Assembly: GCA_963849485.1 (NCBI GenBank)
Contig: CAWKIF010000102.1
Span: 1-64,000, forward strand
From: CAVTWJ01 sp963849485
Lineage (GTDB): Bacteria > Oederibacteriota > Muellerivitia > Muellerivitales > Muellerivitaceae
DNA length: 64,000 nucleotides
Reading direction: 5' to 3'
Numbering within the stretch: the first letter of the stretch is position 1; every line of letters begins with the position of its first letter. The position numbers and the translations under genes were made by a program. Of this stretch, positions 36,658 through 47,431 are shown one piece after another. The notes under the pieces are model-generated. The model saw only the letters and a list, made by a program, of their open reading frames with translations. It searched no databases and was not told where the DNA came from.

Positions 36658-39600
36658 TTAAAAGCCGACGTTCACCCCGCCGGAGAGCTGCGAGGAGGCG
36701 TCATCCGTCAGCCCCACCTTACCCTGGTACTGGGCGAAGAGGGTGATCTGCTTGGAGAATTGCGCTTCCACGCCCGCCCCCAGCACCGCCGCGTCCGAGC
36801 CCGTCGCGGGCCCGCTGACCGTGAAGGAAGAACCCGGCCCGAAGCTGGCCGTCATCTGGTCCTGATTGCCCTGGTAGAAATGCTCCCAGGAGGCGCTGAG
36901 CGAGGGAGCCAACCGGACCCCACCGCCCAAGTTCCAGCTCTTCCCCGCCTTGATCCCCAATTGGCTCGAGAGGGCGCTTTCCCCCTGCGAGGCGAAGGAT
37001 TCCAATCCCAGGGTCCCCGCGGAACCCGTTTCCTGGAAGGAATTCATCTGCACCGAGGTAACTTGCCCGGAGGCGAAGGGCGACAGGACCATGCCGGAAG
37101 CCGGCAGGTCCAGGGCCACCATCAGTTCCCCGCCGAATTGCGTTCCCTGGGGCGTGCCCGAGGCGAGGCCCCCCAGCGTCGGGCGCTGGGTTTTGTAGCT
37201 GTTCATCCCGCCGTCGACCTCGGCCATGACGCGCCAAGAGTCGAGTTTCATGCCTCCATAGAGGCCCAAGAGCCCCCCGGTCGAGGTGACGTTCGCGCCG
37301 CTTTGAGCGCTGGAGCCGCTTTGGTCGTAACCCAGCAGAACGCCGGCCACCAGGCTGGGGTTCATCCAATAGTCAACGCCCGCCTGGACGCCGCCGGTAG
37401 AGAAGCTGTACCCTTCCGCCCCGTTGTTGCCGGTGATGTTTCCGAAGTCGCCCAAGCCGCTGATGAATCCGCCGAGGCGCTCCCCGCCAGCCGCCTGGCT
37501 CGCGATCGCGGATTCCGATCCCGCCGACAGCGTCGAAGCCATCATCGGGTGCTCGCCGTAGCGGGCCAGGCCGCTCCCGCCGAAACCGCCCAGGCCCATC
37601 AGGTCCTCCAGCCTTTGGCCGATGGCCTGCGCCTCCACCGCCGCCGAGCCGAAACCCATTTGGAAGAGGGGTGTGAGGCCCGCGGGGTTTAAAAGCGCCA
37701 GGTCGGCCTGGATTTGGGGCAGGGTTTGGGTGCCCAGGTAGGTGATCAGGGTCTGGTCCTGCGGGTTGTTAAAGAGGCTGTCCAAGGCGGCCCCCACCGA
37801 CCTTTCCCCCGTGGTCCGGCCCAGCGCGGCGAAGGACTGGAGGAAGACGTCCAGCAACACGTCGTCCGCCTGGTAGATAGGAAGCAGCCGAACCCCCTGG
37901 ATCTCGTCGTCGAAGGTGGAAAAGGTCCCCCTCACCCCGCCCGACGCCGTGAGAACCATGAAGGTCTCGCCCGTCACCGGGGTGAACCCGCCAATGTTGG
38001 TGACCGCCAGGGTGCCGTTCAAGGTCGCCGTCCCGGCCACGTTGAGGCAGTCGTATTGTCCCGCCGAGGCACCGGCGAGGCCCAATCGCAGGGTCCCCCC
38101 CGCCGCCTGGATGTAGTTGCCGCCCACGGCCATGGCGATCGGCGTGCCGGTGGTGGAGCTGTTGGTCATCAGGGTCCCGCCGTTCAAATGGACGTTGTCC
38201 AGGGGGCCCATACCCAGGGCCTGGCGGTTGCCCGCCACGAAGGTCCCGGCGTCGAGAGTGGCCCCGCCGGTGAAGGTGTTGGCGCCCAGGAGGGCCAGGG
38301 TGCCCGCCGCCGTGCTCGTCTCGACCGACAAGGAACCCGTCCCGCCGATCACTCCCGACAGGGTCGTGGCGTTCCCCTGCTCATCGATGATCGCCGCCCC
38401 GTTCAGGGAAACCGTGTTGGTGACCGCCAAGTTGTTCAAGCCCGATTGCAGGGTGGTCCCGTCGGAAAGGGTCAGGGTGCCCGTCCCCAGGGCGCTGTTA
38501 TTCGAGACGTTCAAGAGGCCGGCCGTCAACCAGGTTCCCCCCTGGTAGGTGTTGCTGCCGGTAAGGGTCAGGGCCCCGGCTCCGGCGCTGGACGTCACCG
38601 CCAGGCCCCCCGTGCCGCAGATGATCCCGGTGAGGGAAGTTTGGTTCCCGTTGGTATCAAAGGTGCCGGTCCCACTGAGGGAGACCCCGTTGGTCACCGC
38701 GAGGTTGCTCACTCCCGCCTGCAGGGTCGCACCCCCTTCGAGGGTCAGGAGGCCCGTCCCCAGGGCGCCGCCGTTGCCCAGGTTCAAGGTCCCCGCGCTC
38801 AAGCTGGTCCCGCCGCTGTAGCTGTTGGAGCCGGAAAGCGTCATGGCGCCCGAGCCCGTCTTTTCCAAGCCGCCCAAGCCTGAAATCACTCCCGTGAGAT
38901 CGGTGCTGTTGTTGTTCCCGCCGGTCGTCAGGATCCCGGTGGCGATCGATACCGATCCCGCCCCGTTCAGGGAGCCAACCGTGTTGTTCGTGTTGGTGTT
39001 GGCGTTGAGGGTCGTCCCGGTCGAGAGGTCCACCCCGTTGTTGGAAAGGGTCACGTCCGCGTCCAATTGCAGGGCCCCGCCCTGCACCGAGACCAGGCCG
39101 GTCCCCAGCGCGTTGTTGTCGGCCGCCACCACCGTGCCGCCGTCGATCGTGGTCCCGCCGTTATAGGTATTGTTGCCCGAGATCGTCACCACGCCCGAGC
39201 CCGCCGTGTCCGTCACGGCCAAACCGCCCGAACCGCTGATCGTCCCGGAAAGGGTGGAAATGTTCCCGTCCGTGTCGTAGGTTTCCACGCCCGTTTTTAA
39301 TTGTATGTCGTTGGTGACGGCCAGGTTATTCACCCCCGCCTGCAGGGTCGTCGCGTTGTCCATCAAAAGGCTTCCCGTTCCCAGGGCGTTGTTGTTCGCC
39401 AGGCAGAGGGTTCCGCCCAGAAGCGAGGTTCCCCCGCTGAAGCTGTTGGCGCCCGAAAGGGTCAGGGTGCCCGTGCCGGTCTTGGTCAATGAAGCCCCGG
39501 TATAACTGGAATCCCCCCCGTCGCGGATTTGGCCCGAGACCGTGGTGTTGAGGTTATTCCCGCCCGTCACCAGGTTGATCTGGCCCAGGTAGAAGGTGCC

Positions 39601-42600
39601 GCTCCCCGCGATGGAACCCACCGTCACGGACGTACCCTGGACGGTGGAAGCGTTGCTGTCGCTGAAATCGACATAACCCGTGCCGTTGGCGGTCAGCTGG
39701 GCGTTGCCCGGGGTGGCGTCCTCCTCGAAATAGAGATACCCGCCGTTCCCGGTCGTAATGACGGCGTTGCCCGCCGTGGAATTGCCGGAGAAGGCCATGC
39801 CAAGGTTGTTGGTGATGGTGGAACTTCCCGCCGTGGAATAATTCTGGAATCCAAGCCAGCCGTTGTTGGTGATATTGGCGTTTCCGGCCGAGGCGATGGT
39901 CCCCGGGGCGTCTCCCGTGAAAAACACAGAGCCGTTGTTCAGGATATTGGCGTTGCCCGCCGTCGAGGCGTCGTTGAAATTCAGGGTGTCGTTGGCGCCA
40001 TTGTAGAGGGTGGCGTCGGCCGCCGTGGATTGGTTATTGAAGTTGAGGGTGGCGTTCTGGGAGTCGTCATTGACCAGCGTCGCGCTGACCGCCGAGGAGT
40101 CGCCGTTGAAGTTGATGGTGTCATAATAGGAATTCTCGAGTGTTGCCGCGCCCGCGTTGGACTCGTCGTTAAAATCCAAAACGGCTCCCCCGGTGGTGTC
40201 GTTATAGATGGAAGCGTAGCCCGCCGTGGAGCTGTTGTTGAAGGCGATGAAACCGCCGGCATTGACAACGCGCGAATTCGCGGCGCTGGATTGGCCGTTG
40301 AAGCTGATTGCGCTGGCGGAATCGTTGACGATGGTCAGGGAGCCCGCGCTCGCGTTGTTGTTAAAGCTCAAAGAAGGGTCAAAGTCGCCGTCCCCATCGC
40401 CGTTATAAAGGACATTCGACCCGCCCACGGCGTTGTCGACGTAGTTCAGGGTCGCGTAGTTGTCAATCCAGCCGGTTCCCAGCGATCCGTCGCTGTCCAC
40501 GACCAAGGTGCCGCCGTCGATCTCGGTCCAGCCCGTGTAGGTATTTTGGCCGTTGAGGGTCAGGGTTCCGGTCCCCGCCTTGAAGAGGCGGCCGTAACCC
40601 GCGCCATCGTCCGAGATGACGCCGTTGAAGGTGGTGCTCAGGTTGTTGACCCCGGTGGTCAGGCCGTTCTCGCCCAAATAGACGGACGCGGTGGCGTCCC
40701 CCTCGAGGGAGCCCACCGACACCCCGCCGTTCCAGGCCCGGCTGATGTCCAGGGAAGCGCCCTGGTTAAGGATAAAGCGGGCGGTGCCGCCGCTGGCGTT
40801 CTCCGTCATGGAAACCGCGCCGCCCTCGCTGTCGAGGGTGGCGGCTCCCGCCGAGCTCGCTTGGTCGAACTCCAGGTCGCCGTGGTTGAGGATATTTGAA
40901 TTCCCCGCGCCGCTGTTATCCGCGAATAAAACCCGTCCGTTGTTGAGGATACTGGCGGACCCGGCCGTGGATTGGCCGTAGAATGCGGTTTCATTTTCGT
41001 TATCGATCCCGGCGTTTCCCGCCGTGGCGTAGCCGTCGAATTGCAAATAATTTCCGTTAGTAATCGTCGCGCTTCCCGCCGTGGAATAATCCTCAAAATA
41101 GAGGCTTCCCTCTTGATTGAGGATCGTGGAGTTGGCCGCAGTGGAATAGTTGAAGCCATCCCCATTTCCCTCAAAGTACAAGTCCCCGTTGTTCAGGATG
41201 CTGGCGGCGCCCGCCGAGGCCCCGTCCTGGAAGGTCATGAGATTCTCATTGTCCAGGACCGCGGTTCCCGCCGTGGCGTGCGTGTCGAACTGGATATCGC
41301 CTAAGTTGGTGACGCTGGCGTTGGCCGCCGTGGAATAATCCTCAAAATACAATTGGCCGTTGGCGCCGTTGAGGAGGGTCGAGTTCGCGGCCGTTGTGAA
41401 AGACACTCCGTCCCCATCGCCTTCAAAATACATTCTTCCGTTGTTCAGGATGCTGGCAAAACCCGCCGAGGATTGGTTGTCGAAAACCAATCGGCTCTCG
41501 TTATCGATTGAGGCGTGATCCGCCGTGGCCTGTTGGTCGAATTCCAAGCCGTTTCCATTGGTTATATTTGCGTAGGCCGCGGTGGAGTTGCCCTCAAAGA
41601 ATAACTGGCTGCCGTTGTTAATGGTGGAGTAATCCGCGGTGGAGTAATCCTCAAAGTAAATATCACCATTGGAATTGACGATCGTGGCGTTTGCCGCGCT
41701 GGAAAAGGTGACGCCGTCCCCGGCCCCGGAGAAGGTCACGATCCCATTGTTGAGGATGCTGGCGGCGCCCGCCGAGGAACCGTCCAGGAAGCTCAGGAAG
41801 GCCTCGTTTTCGATCGCCGCGCTGCCCGCCGTCGACTGTTGGCTGAACTGGAGGACGTTGTAGTTGGTGACGCTGGCGTTCGCCGCCGTGGAATCATCCT
41901 CGAAAACCAGGGTGGCGTCGTTGTTGATCGCCGCAGTCCCCGCCGACGAGAAAGTGATACCGTTGTTATCGCCTTCAAAATAAATCGATCCGTCGTTCTG
42001 GATCTGGGCGGCCCCCGCCGTCGCGTTGTCCTGGAAATAGAGGAAACCCGCGTTGGTGAGGGTGGAGTTGCCCGCCGTCGAAGAGTCCTCGAAGGTCAGG
42101 GTTCCGCTGTTGTTGAGGGTAGAGTTCCCCGCGGTGGAGAAGCGGACCCCGTCGCCCTCCCCCCCGAAGGTCAGGACGCCGTTGTTGGTGAGGGTGGAAT
42201 TTCCGGCCGTGGAGGTGCCGTTGAAACTCGCGGTGCCGGCGTTGGTGATCGTGGAATTTTCGGCCGAGGAGCCGTCGTTGAAGGCGAGGGTGCTTCCGGA
42301 GCCGTTATAGATAACGGCGCTTCCCGCGTTGGAGCTGTCGTTGAAAAGAAGGACGGCGGAAGATCCGCCCTCGTTGTTCAGGGTGGCGTCGCCGGCGGTG
42401 GCGTTATTGTTGAAGTTCACGGCGCTAAAGTTCGACAGGTTGGCCTCGTCAGCGGTGGATTGGTCGTTAAAGTTAATGGTCCCCGCCCCGGAATTGTTGA
42501 GGGTCAGCTGCCCGGCGTCGGAGAAGTTGTCGAAATTCAACACCGCGCCGTCGTAGGACCCATTGTCATTGGAAATAGTGTTGGGCCCAGCCACCGCGTT

Positions 42601-45600
42601 GTTGACGTAATTCAGGACGGCATAGTTGACGATTGGGCCGCTTCCCAGGGTTCCGTCGCTGTCCACTACCAGGGTCCCGTGGTCGATCTGGGTCCCGCCG
42701 CCGTAGCTATTCTGCCCGTCCAGGGTGAGGGTCCCGGTCCCGGTCTTCTCCAGTCCGCCCCCTTCGCCGTTGTCGTTCAACACGCCCGCGAAGGTCGTGC
42801 TCAGGTTGTCAGAGCCCGTCACGAGCAGGCTCCCGCCCAATTCGACGACGGCGGTGCTGTCGCCCTGGATGGAACCCGTGTTGACCAGCCCGTTCCAGCT
42901 TTGGCTGATGTCCAGGGTCGCGCCCAGGTTGAGGATGAACTGGGCGGTGCCGCCGTCGGAATAATTGTAAAAATGGACCGATCCGCCTTCCGAGTCGATC
43001 AAGGCGCTTCCCGCCGTCGCGGAGTCGTTGAAATCCAGGGTCCCGGTGTTCGCGAGGACGGAATTTCCGGCGGTCGCGAACCTGCGGAACTCGGCGTCGC
43101 CGCTGTTGTTGATCGTGGCGGCGCCGGCCGTCGCGTAGTCGTTGAATTCCAGGTAATTCGCGTTGTTGATGGTGGCGTTCCCGGCCGTTGAAAAGTTCAT
43201 CCCGTCGTTATCCCCGGAAAAATAGATCGAGCCGTTGTTGGTGACGCTGGCGGAGCCCGCCGTGGAATGGCCGTCGAAAGACAGAGTCCCGTTGTTGAGG
43301 AGGGTGGAATTTTCCGCGGTGGAATAATCCCCGAAGGATAACCCGCCCTCGTTATCGATGGCTGAGTTCCCCGCCTTGGCGTAATCGACGCCGTTCCCGT
43401 TTCCGGAAAAGGAAACCGTGCCGTTGTTGACGATGCTGGCGGCGCCCGCCGTTGCGTTCGATTCAAAGAGCATGAAATTGTTGTTGGTGATGTCGGCGTT
43501 ATCCGCGGTGGAAAAGGCGTTGAAGATCAGGCCCCCGTTGTTGGTGAGGACGGAATTCCCCGCCGTGCAGAGGTTGGCCAAATCCAACCGGCCCTCAAAT
43601 ACGATCGAGCCCCCGTTGATGATGGTGGCGGCCCCCGCCGAGGATTCGTCGTTGAAAATGAGGAAGGCGGAATTAGTGATATTCGAGTTCCCGGCAGTGG
43701 AATCATCCCAGAAAGTCATGAAGTTATTGTTGGCGACCAAGGCGTTCCCCGCCGTGGAGGTGTCGTAGAAATCGACGGCGCTGGCGGTGTCGTTGAGGAT
43801 GGTCAGGGTTCCCGCGCTCGCGTTGTTGTGGAAGCTCAAGAGGGCGGTGTAGTCGCCGCCTCCATTGCCGTTGTAAAGGGTGTTCGACCCGGCCACGGCG
43901 TTGTTGACGTAACTCAGGGTTGCGTAGTTGTCGATGCTCCCGGTACCCAGGGACCCGTTGCTGTCCACCACCAGCGTTCCGTTGTCGATCTCGGTGCCGC
44001 CCGAGTAGAAGTTCCGGCCGTTCAAGGTCAGGGTGCCCGACCCTTCCTTATTGAGCCAGCCGAAGCCAAGCTCATCGTCGCCAATCACGCCGTTAAAGGT
44101 GGTGTTCAGGTTGTTGAAACCCGTGTAGAGGGAGTTCTCGCCTAAGTAGATATAGCCCGTGGAATCCCCCTCGAGGGAGCCGGTCTGGACGTAACCGTTC
44201 CAATCGTTGCTGATATCCAGGTAAGCGCGCTGGTTGAGGATGAACCGGGCGGAGCCGCCGTCCGAGTTGTTGTAGAAGAAAACCATGCCACCTTCCGAAT
44301 CGATCGTGGCGCTTCCGGCGTTCGAGAAATTGTCGAACTCCAGGTGCCGGTTATTGGCGATATTGGCGCTTCCCGCGGTGGAGGTATCCTCAAAAGAAAG
44401 GGAGCTGTTGTTCAGGATGCTGGCGGAACCCGCTGAGGCGGAATTGTTGAAATACAACATCCTTTCATTGTCGATATTGGCGTTGCCGGCCGTCGCGAAG
44501 CTGTCAAAATCCAGGCAATAATTATTCGTAATGCTTGATTCGGCCGCGGTGGAGTAATCCTCAAAATAAATGACTTTGTTGTTGATGATGGTGGATCCGG
44601 CCGCCGTGGAGAAATTCGCGCCGTCCCCGTCGCCCTCAAAGTTGATCTGGCCGTTGTTCAGGATGTTGGCCGAACCCGCCGAGGAGTTGTTGGAGAAATT
44701 CAGCTCGTTTTCATTGTCAATCGAGGCGTTCCCCGCCGTCGCGAGGTCGCTGAATTCCATGTAGTTATTGTTGGTGATGACGGCGCTTCCGGCCGTGGAA
44801 AAGTTCACTCCGTCGTAATCGCCGGTAAAATAAAACAAGCCGTTGTTGGTGATAGTGGAACCGGCCGCAGAGGAATTGTCGGTGAAGAAGGTACTGTCCC
44901 CCTGCCCGTTGTAGATCGAGGCGCTCCCCGCGTTGGAGTTTTGGTAGAAGTATAGGTAGGAGTTAGTGTTATCCACATTGCTGATAAGGGCGTTCCCCGC
45001 CGTCGCGTAGTTGCTGAATTGAACGTAATTTTGGTTGGTAATGGTGGCGTTTGCCGCCGTGGAAAAGCTCACCCCGTCGCCGGAGAAATTAAGCGCCCCA
45101 TAGTTGTCGATGTTGGAACTGACCGCCGAGGAATGGTCGTTAAAGTTGGTAACGTCGGTGGTTCCGTTGTAGATCGTGGCGCTTCCCGCGCCGGAGGAGT
45201 TATTGAATACAATAGCGCTATTGGCATTGTCCAGGTTATTGAGGCTGGCGCCGCCCGCCGAGCTATTGTCGTTGAAATTCACCAGGCCGGTGTTATTGAT
45301 GGTCGCTAGTCCCGCCGTCGAGTTGACGCGAAACTCCGTGTCGTAGCCGTTGTTGATGGTGGCGCCGCCCGCCGTCGAGTAGTCGTCGAATTCAAGGTAG
45401 TTGGTATTGGTAATGACGGCGCTCCACGCCGTGGAAAAGCTCACGTCGTTCCCGTCCCCGGAGAAATAAATCGAGCCGTTGTTGGTGATCGTGGAATGGT
45501 TGGCGGAAGAACTGTCGAGCATATTCAAACTGAGGTTATTCGTGATCGAGGAATATCCCAGATCGGAATGACCGCCGACGAAAACACTTCCATTGTTGGT

Positions 45601-47190
45601 GATATTGGCGTTAGCCGCGGTTGAACCTTGGTCGAAATAGAGGGTTCCGCCATTAGTATTGTTGAGGGTGGCATCGCCCGCCGAGGAAGAGTCGGAAAAG
45701 ACAGTGATGTCCCCGACTCCGTTGTAAATCACGGCGGCCCCGGCGTTGGAGGAGTTGGTGAAGTAAAGGCCGGCATCAGCGTTATCCACATTGGTGAGGG
45801 TGGCGTTCCCCGCCGTGGCGTAGTCGCTGAAATTGACGTCATTGTGGTTGGCGACGACGGCGTCCGCCGCCGTTGAAAAGTTCACCCCGTCCCCGTCCCC
45901 CGAGAAATTAAGCGTTCCGTAGTTGGTGACGTTGGAACCGACCGCCGAGGAAGTGTCGTTGAAGTTGGTAACGTCCCCGTATCCGTTGTAGATCACGGCG
46001 TTTCCCGCGTTGGAGGAGTCGTTGAAAGCGAGGATACTGCCCGTGTAATCCACATTGGTGAGGGCGGCGTTCCCAGCCGTCGAGTTGGCTCGAAACTCGG
46101 TGTCGCCGGTATTTTGGATGGTGGAATTTCCCGCCGTGGCGTAGTCGTTGAACTCCAGGTAGGCCGTGTTGTTAATCTGAGCGTTTCCCGCGGTGGAAAA
46201 GTTGTCCCCATCGCCGTCACCGGAAAAATAAAGTGAGCCGTTGTTGGTCAGGGTGGCGTTTCCCGCCGTGGAGGCATCGTTGAATTCCACGGTACCATTG
46301 TTGGTGATATTGGATAAAAACGCGGAGGAAGTACCGCTCATCAACAAGCTGGATCCGGGGTTATTCAGTAAATGGCAAGTTCCCAAATCGGAAGTGTCCT
46401 GGACATACACAGTTTCATTGTTGGTGATGGACGCGGCCTCCGCGGAGGACCCGGCATAAATGAGAAGCGTGCCGTTATTGTTGATCGTGGCATATCCCGC
46501 GTTCGAATCATAATCAAAAGACAAGCGGCCATTATTGTCATTGTTGATGGTGGCGTACCCCGCCGTCGAGATGTTGTAAAACTCCACCTGGCCGCCGTTG
46601 TTATTGATGGTGGTGCCGCCGATGAGGTCGGCGTCTGACCTATTATAAAAACCGACGTAGCCGTTCCCGGTCCCGTCCCCGTTGTTGATCGTCGTGAATC
46701 CCGAAACGTTGAAAAGGCTGGTGTTGTTCAAAAGCAGTTGCCCGGTGCCGTTGGTCAGGGTCTGGGTGGCGGAGGAATCGTTGAGCAATTCGCCATTGAG
46801 GATCGTGAGGGTATAGCCCGCCGTGTCGAGGTTGTAACTTTCGGTCGCGTTCGCGTTGGTAAAGTAGAGGCCTTGCAAGGTGAGGCTGGTGTTGAGGGTC
46901 ACATTGGGGGTGGCCGTGCCGGCGGTCACATCCAACCCGTCGAAAACAGCTATGTCGTTGTTCTCGCTCAAACCCGGATATACGCCGGGCCCGGAGGTCC
47001 AGTTGCTTTCCAGGCCCAAACCGCTGAGGTTGTCCGCCCACAGGTTATTGGATTGGGGGAGCCACTCCGCGGTAATTTGGGGCGGGGGCGCGGCGAGGCA
47101 GTGGTAGGCCGCCAGGGTAAAAAACAGCAAGAGAGAGACCGCGCCTTCCGCAATCAATTTCGCGATGGGATTCCGGCGATTTCTTCTCAT
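36658..47190 (-). CDS. Giant autotransporter, 3510 aa, with about 100 solenoid coils
   Basis: The ATG at 47190 has an AAAGGAG site six bases upstream. A long signal peptide (RNPIAKLIAEGAVSLLLFF...YHCLAAPP) opens the protein. Residues of roughly 150-2550 are mostly coils of about 20 residues of the form xITNNGxLxFxDxSTAGNA, a beta-solenoid passenger. Three times the coil array is interrupted by a related 110-residue block: DSEGGxVxFxxNSDGGxARFILNQ, GSLEGDSTxxVYLGENSLxTG, LTLNGQNxYxGGTEIDxGTLVVDSDGSLG, YVNNAVAGSNTxYN. Residues of about 2560-2950 are PATR repeats (LTLSGSNSYSGGTSLSAGTLNLGN). The last 280 residues are an autotransporter beta-barrel (EGYSFSTGGVQAGVDYWMNP, YEGxxG, SSQLSGGVNVGF). It has no frameshift in 10.5 kb. 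It is the paralogue of the autotransporter at 29504-35424, sharing the VTPLFQMGFASAQAQA/LTPLFQMGFGSAAVEA linker. Role: surface adhesin or structural fibre (inferred). Confidence 0.88.
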   Translation of the reverse strand: MRRNRRNPIAKLIAEGAVSLLLFFTLAAYHCLAAPPPQITAEWLPQSNNLWADNLSGLGLESNWTSGPGVYPGLSENNDIAVFDGLDVTAGTATPNVTLNTSLTLQGLYFTNANATESYNLDTAGYTLTILNGELLNDSSATQTLTNGTGQLLLNNTSLFNVSGFTTINNGDGTGNGYVGFYNRSDADLIGGTTINNNGGQVEFYNISTAGYATINNDNNGRLSFDYDSNAGYATINNNGTLLIYAGSSAEAASITNNETVYVQDTSDLGTCHLLNNPGSSLLMSGTSSAFLSNITNNGTVEFNDASTAGNATLTNNGSLYFSGDGDGDNFSTAGNAQINNTAYLEFNDYATAGNSTIQNTGDTEFRANSTAGNAALTNVDYTGSILAFNDSSNAGNAVIYNGYGDVTNFNDTSSAVGSNVTNYGTLNFSGDGDGVNFSTAADAVVANHNDVNFSDYATAGNATLTNVDNADAGLYFTNSSNAGAAVIYNGVGDITVFSDSSSAGDATLNNTNGGTLYFDQGSTAANANITNNGSVFVGGHSDLGYSSITNNLSLNMLDSSSANHSTITNNGSIYFSGDGNDVSFSTAWSAVITNTNYLEFDDYSTAGGATINNGYDTEFRVNSTAGLATINNTGLVNFNDNSSAGGASLNNLDNANSAIVFNNSSGAGSATIYNGTTDVTNFNDHSSAVSSNIDNYGALNFSGDGVSFSTAANATITNQNYVQFSNYATAGNALISNVDNTNSYLYFYQNSNAGSASIYNGQGDSTFFTDNSSAAGSTITNNGLFYFTGDYDGVNFSTAGSAVITNNNYMEFSDLATAGNASIDNENELNFSNNSSAGSANILNNGQINFEGDGDGANFSTAAGSTIINNKVIYFEDYSTAAESSITNNYCLDFDSFATAGNANIDNERMLYFNNSASAGSASILNNSSLSFEDTSTAGSANIANNRHLEFDNFSNAGSATIDSEGGMVFFYNNSDGGSARFILNQRAYLDISNDWNGYVQTGSLEGDSTGYIYLGENSLYTGFNNLNTTFNGVIGDDELGFGWLNKEGSGTLTLNGRNFYSGGTEIDNGTLVVDSNGSLGTGSIDNYATLSYVNNAVAGSNTLYNGNGGGDYTALLSFHNNASAGTLTILNDTASAVDFYDTSTAGNALVANNNFMTFWDDSTAGNSNITNSAFLIFNDESSAGAATIINGGSIVFEGRLDLANLCTAGNSVLTNNGGLIFNAFSTADNADITNNNFMLFESNATAGAASIVNNGTVSFSGNGNGVDYAKAGNSAIDNEGGLSFGDYSTAENSTLLNNGTLSFDGHSTAGSASVTNNGSIYFSGDNDGMNFSTAGNATINNANYLEFNDYATAGAATINNSGDAEFRRFATAGNSVLANTGTLDFNDSATAGSALIDSEGGSVHFYNYSDGGTAQFILNLGATLDISQSWNGLVNTGSIQGDSTAVVELGGSLLVTGSDNLSTTFAGVLNDNGEGGGLEKTGTGTLTLDGQNSYGGGTQIDHGTLVVDSDGTLGSGPIVNYAVLNYVNNAVAGPNTISNDNGSYDGAVLNFDNFSDAGQLTLNNSGAGTINFNDQSTADEANLSNFSAVNFNNNATAGDATLNNEGGSSAVLLFNDSSNAGSAVIYNGSGSTLAFNDGSSAENSTITNAGTASFNGTSTAGNSTLTNNGVLTFGGEGDGVRFSTAGNSTLNNSGTLTFEDSSTAGNSTLTNAGFLYFQDNATAGAAQIQNDGSIYFEGDNNGITFSSAGTAAINNDATLVFEDDSTAANASVTNYNVLQFSQQSTAGSAAIENEAFLSFLDGSSAGAASILNNGIVTFSGAGDGVTFSSAANATIVNSNGDIYFEDYSTADYSTINNGSQLFFEGNSTAAYANITNGNGLEFDQQATADHASIDNESRLVFDNQSSAGFASILNNGRMYFEGDGDGVSFTTAANSTLLNGANGQLYFEDYSTAANASVTNLGDIQFDTHATAGTAVLDNENLMTFQDGASAGAASILNNGDLYFEGNGDGFNYSTAANSTILNQEGSLYFEDYSTAGSATITNGNYLQFDGYATAGNAGIDNENETAFYGQSTAGSASILNNGRVLFADNSGAGNSNILNHGDLEFDQASSAGAATLDSEGGAVSMTENASGGTARFILNQGASLDISRAWNGGVSVGSLEGDATASVYLGENGLTTGVNNLSTTFNGVISDDGAGYGRLFKAGTGTLTLNGQNTYTGWTEIDGGTLVVDSDGSLGTGWIDNYATLNYVDNAVGGSNVLYNGDGDGDFDPSLSFNNNASAGSLTIVNDSASAISFNGQSSAANSRVVNAGGFIAFNNSSTAGYASIYNDTTGGAVLDFNDESNAGAATLENSYYDTINFNGDSSAVSATLVNDDSQNATLNFNNQSTAADATLYNGANDTLNFNDASTAGNANILNNGSVFFTGDAPGTIASAGNANITNNGWLGFQNYSTAGSSTITNNLGMAFSGNSTAGNAVITTGNGGYLYFEEDATPGNAQLTANGTGYVDFSDSNASTVQGTSVTVGSIAGSGTFYLGQINLVTGGNNLNTTVSGQIRDGGDSSYTGASLTKTGTGTLTLSGANSFSGGTSLLGGTLCLANNNALGTGSLLMDNATTLQAGVNNLAVTNDIQLKTGVETYDTDGNISTLSGTISGSGGLAVTDTAGSGVVTISGNNTYNGGTTIDGGTVVAADNNALGTGLVSVQGGALQLDADVTLSNNGVDLSTGTTLNANTNTNNTVGSLNGAGSVSIATGILTTGGNNNSTDLTGVISGLGGLEKTGSGAMTLSGSNSYSGGTSLSAGTLNLGNGGALGTGLLTLEGGATLQAGVSNLAVTNGVSLSGTGTFDTNGNQTSLTGIICGTGGLAVTSSAGAGALTLTGSNTYQGGTWLTAGLLNVSNNSALGTGTLTLSDGTTLQSGLNNLAVTNTVSLNGAAIIDEQGNATTLSGVIGGTGSLSVETSTAAGTLALLGANTFTGGATLDAGTFVAGNRQALGMGPLDNVHLNGGTLMTNSSTTGTPIAMAVGGNYIQAAGGTLRLGLAGASAGQYDCLNVAGTATLNGTLAVTNIGGFTPVTGETFMVLTASGGVRGTFSTFDDEIQGVRLLPIYQADDVLLDVFLQSFAALGRTTGERSVGAALDSLFNNPQDQTLITYLGTQTLPQIQADLALLNPAGLTPLFQMGFGSAAVEAQAIGQRLEDLMGLGGFGGSGLARYGEHPMMASTLSAGSESAIASQAAGGERLGGFISGLGDFGNITGNNGAEGYSFSTGGVQAGVDYWMNPSLVAGVLLGYDQSGSSAQSGANVTSTGGLLGLYGGMKLDSWRVMAEVDGGMNSYKTQRPTLGGLASGTPQGTQFGGELMVALDLPASGMVLSPFASGQVTSVQMNSFQETGSAGTLGLESFASQGESALSSQLGIKAGKSWNLGGGVRLAPSLSASWEHFYQGNQDQMTASFGPGSSFTVSGPATGSDAAVLGAGVEAQFSKQITLFAQYQGKVGLTDDASSQLSGGVNVGF

Positions 47191-47431
47191 AATTCACTCC
47201 TTTGATTTGTTGGGAGGTTAAGGAACGGAGGAAGCGAAGCCAGGCAAATTTTATTAAGTATCACGATTTACTTTGATGAAACACGATGATATTCGTCATA
47301 CAGCCCGGGCGAATCACCGATGGGGCTGGGGTATGACTTTCTGATAAGTTTACCACTCAGCGGGAACCGCCCAGCCTGACCCTAATCGTTTGGGATGATG
47401 GGCGGATACCCGTCGAATGGCTTTACAAATA

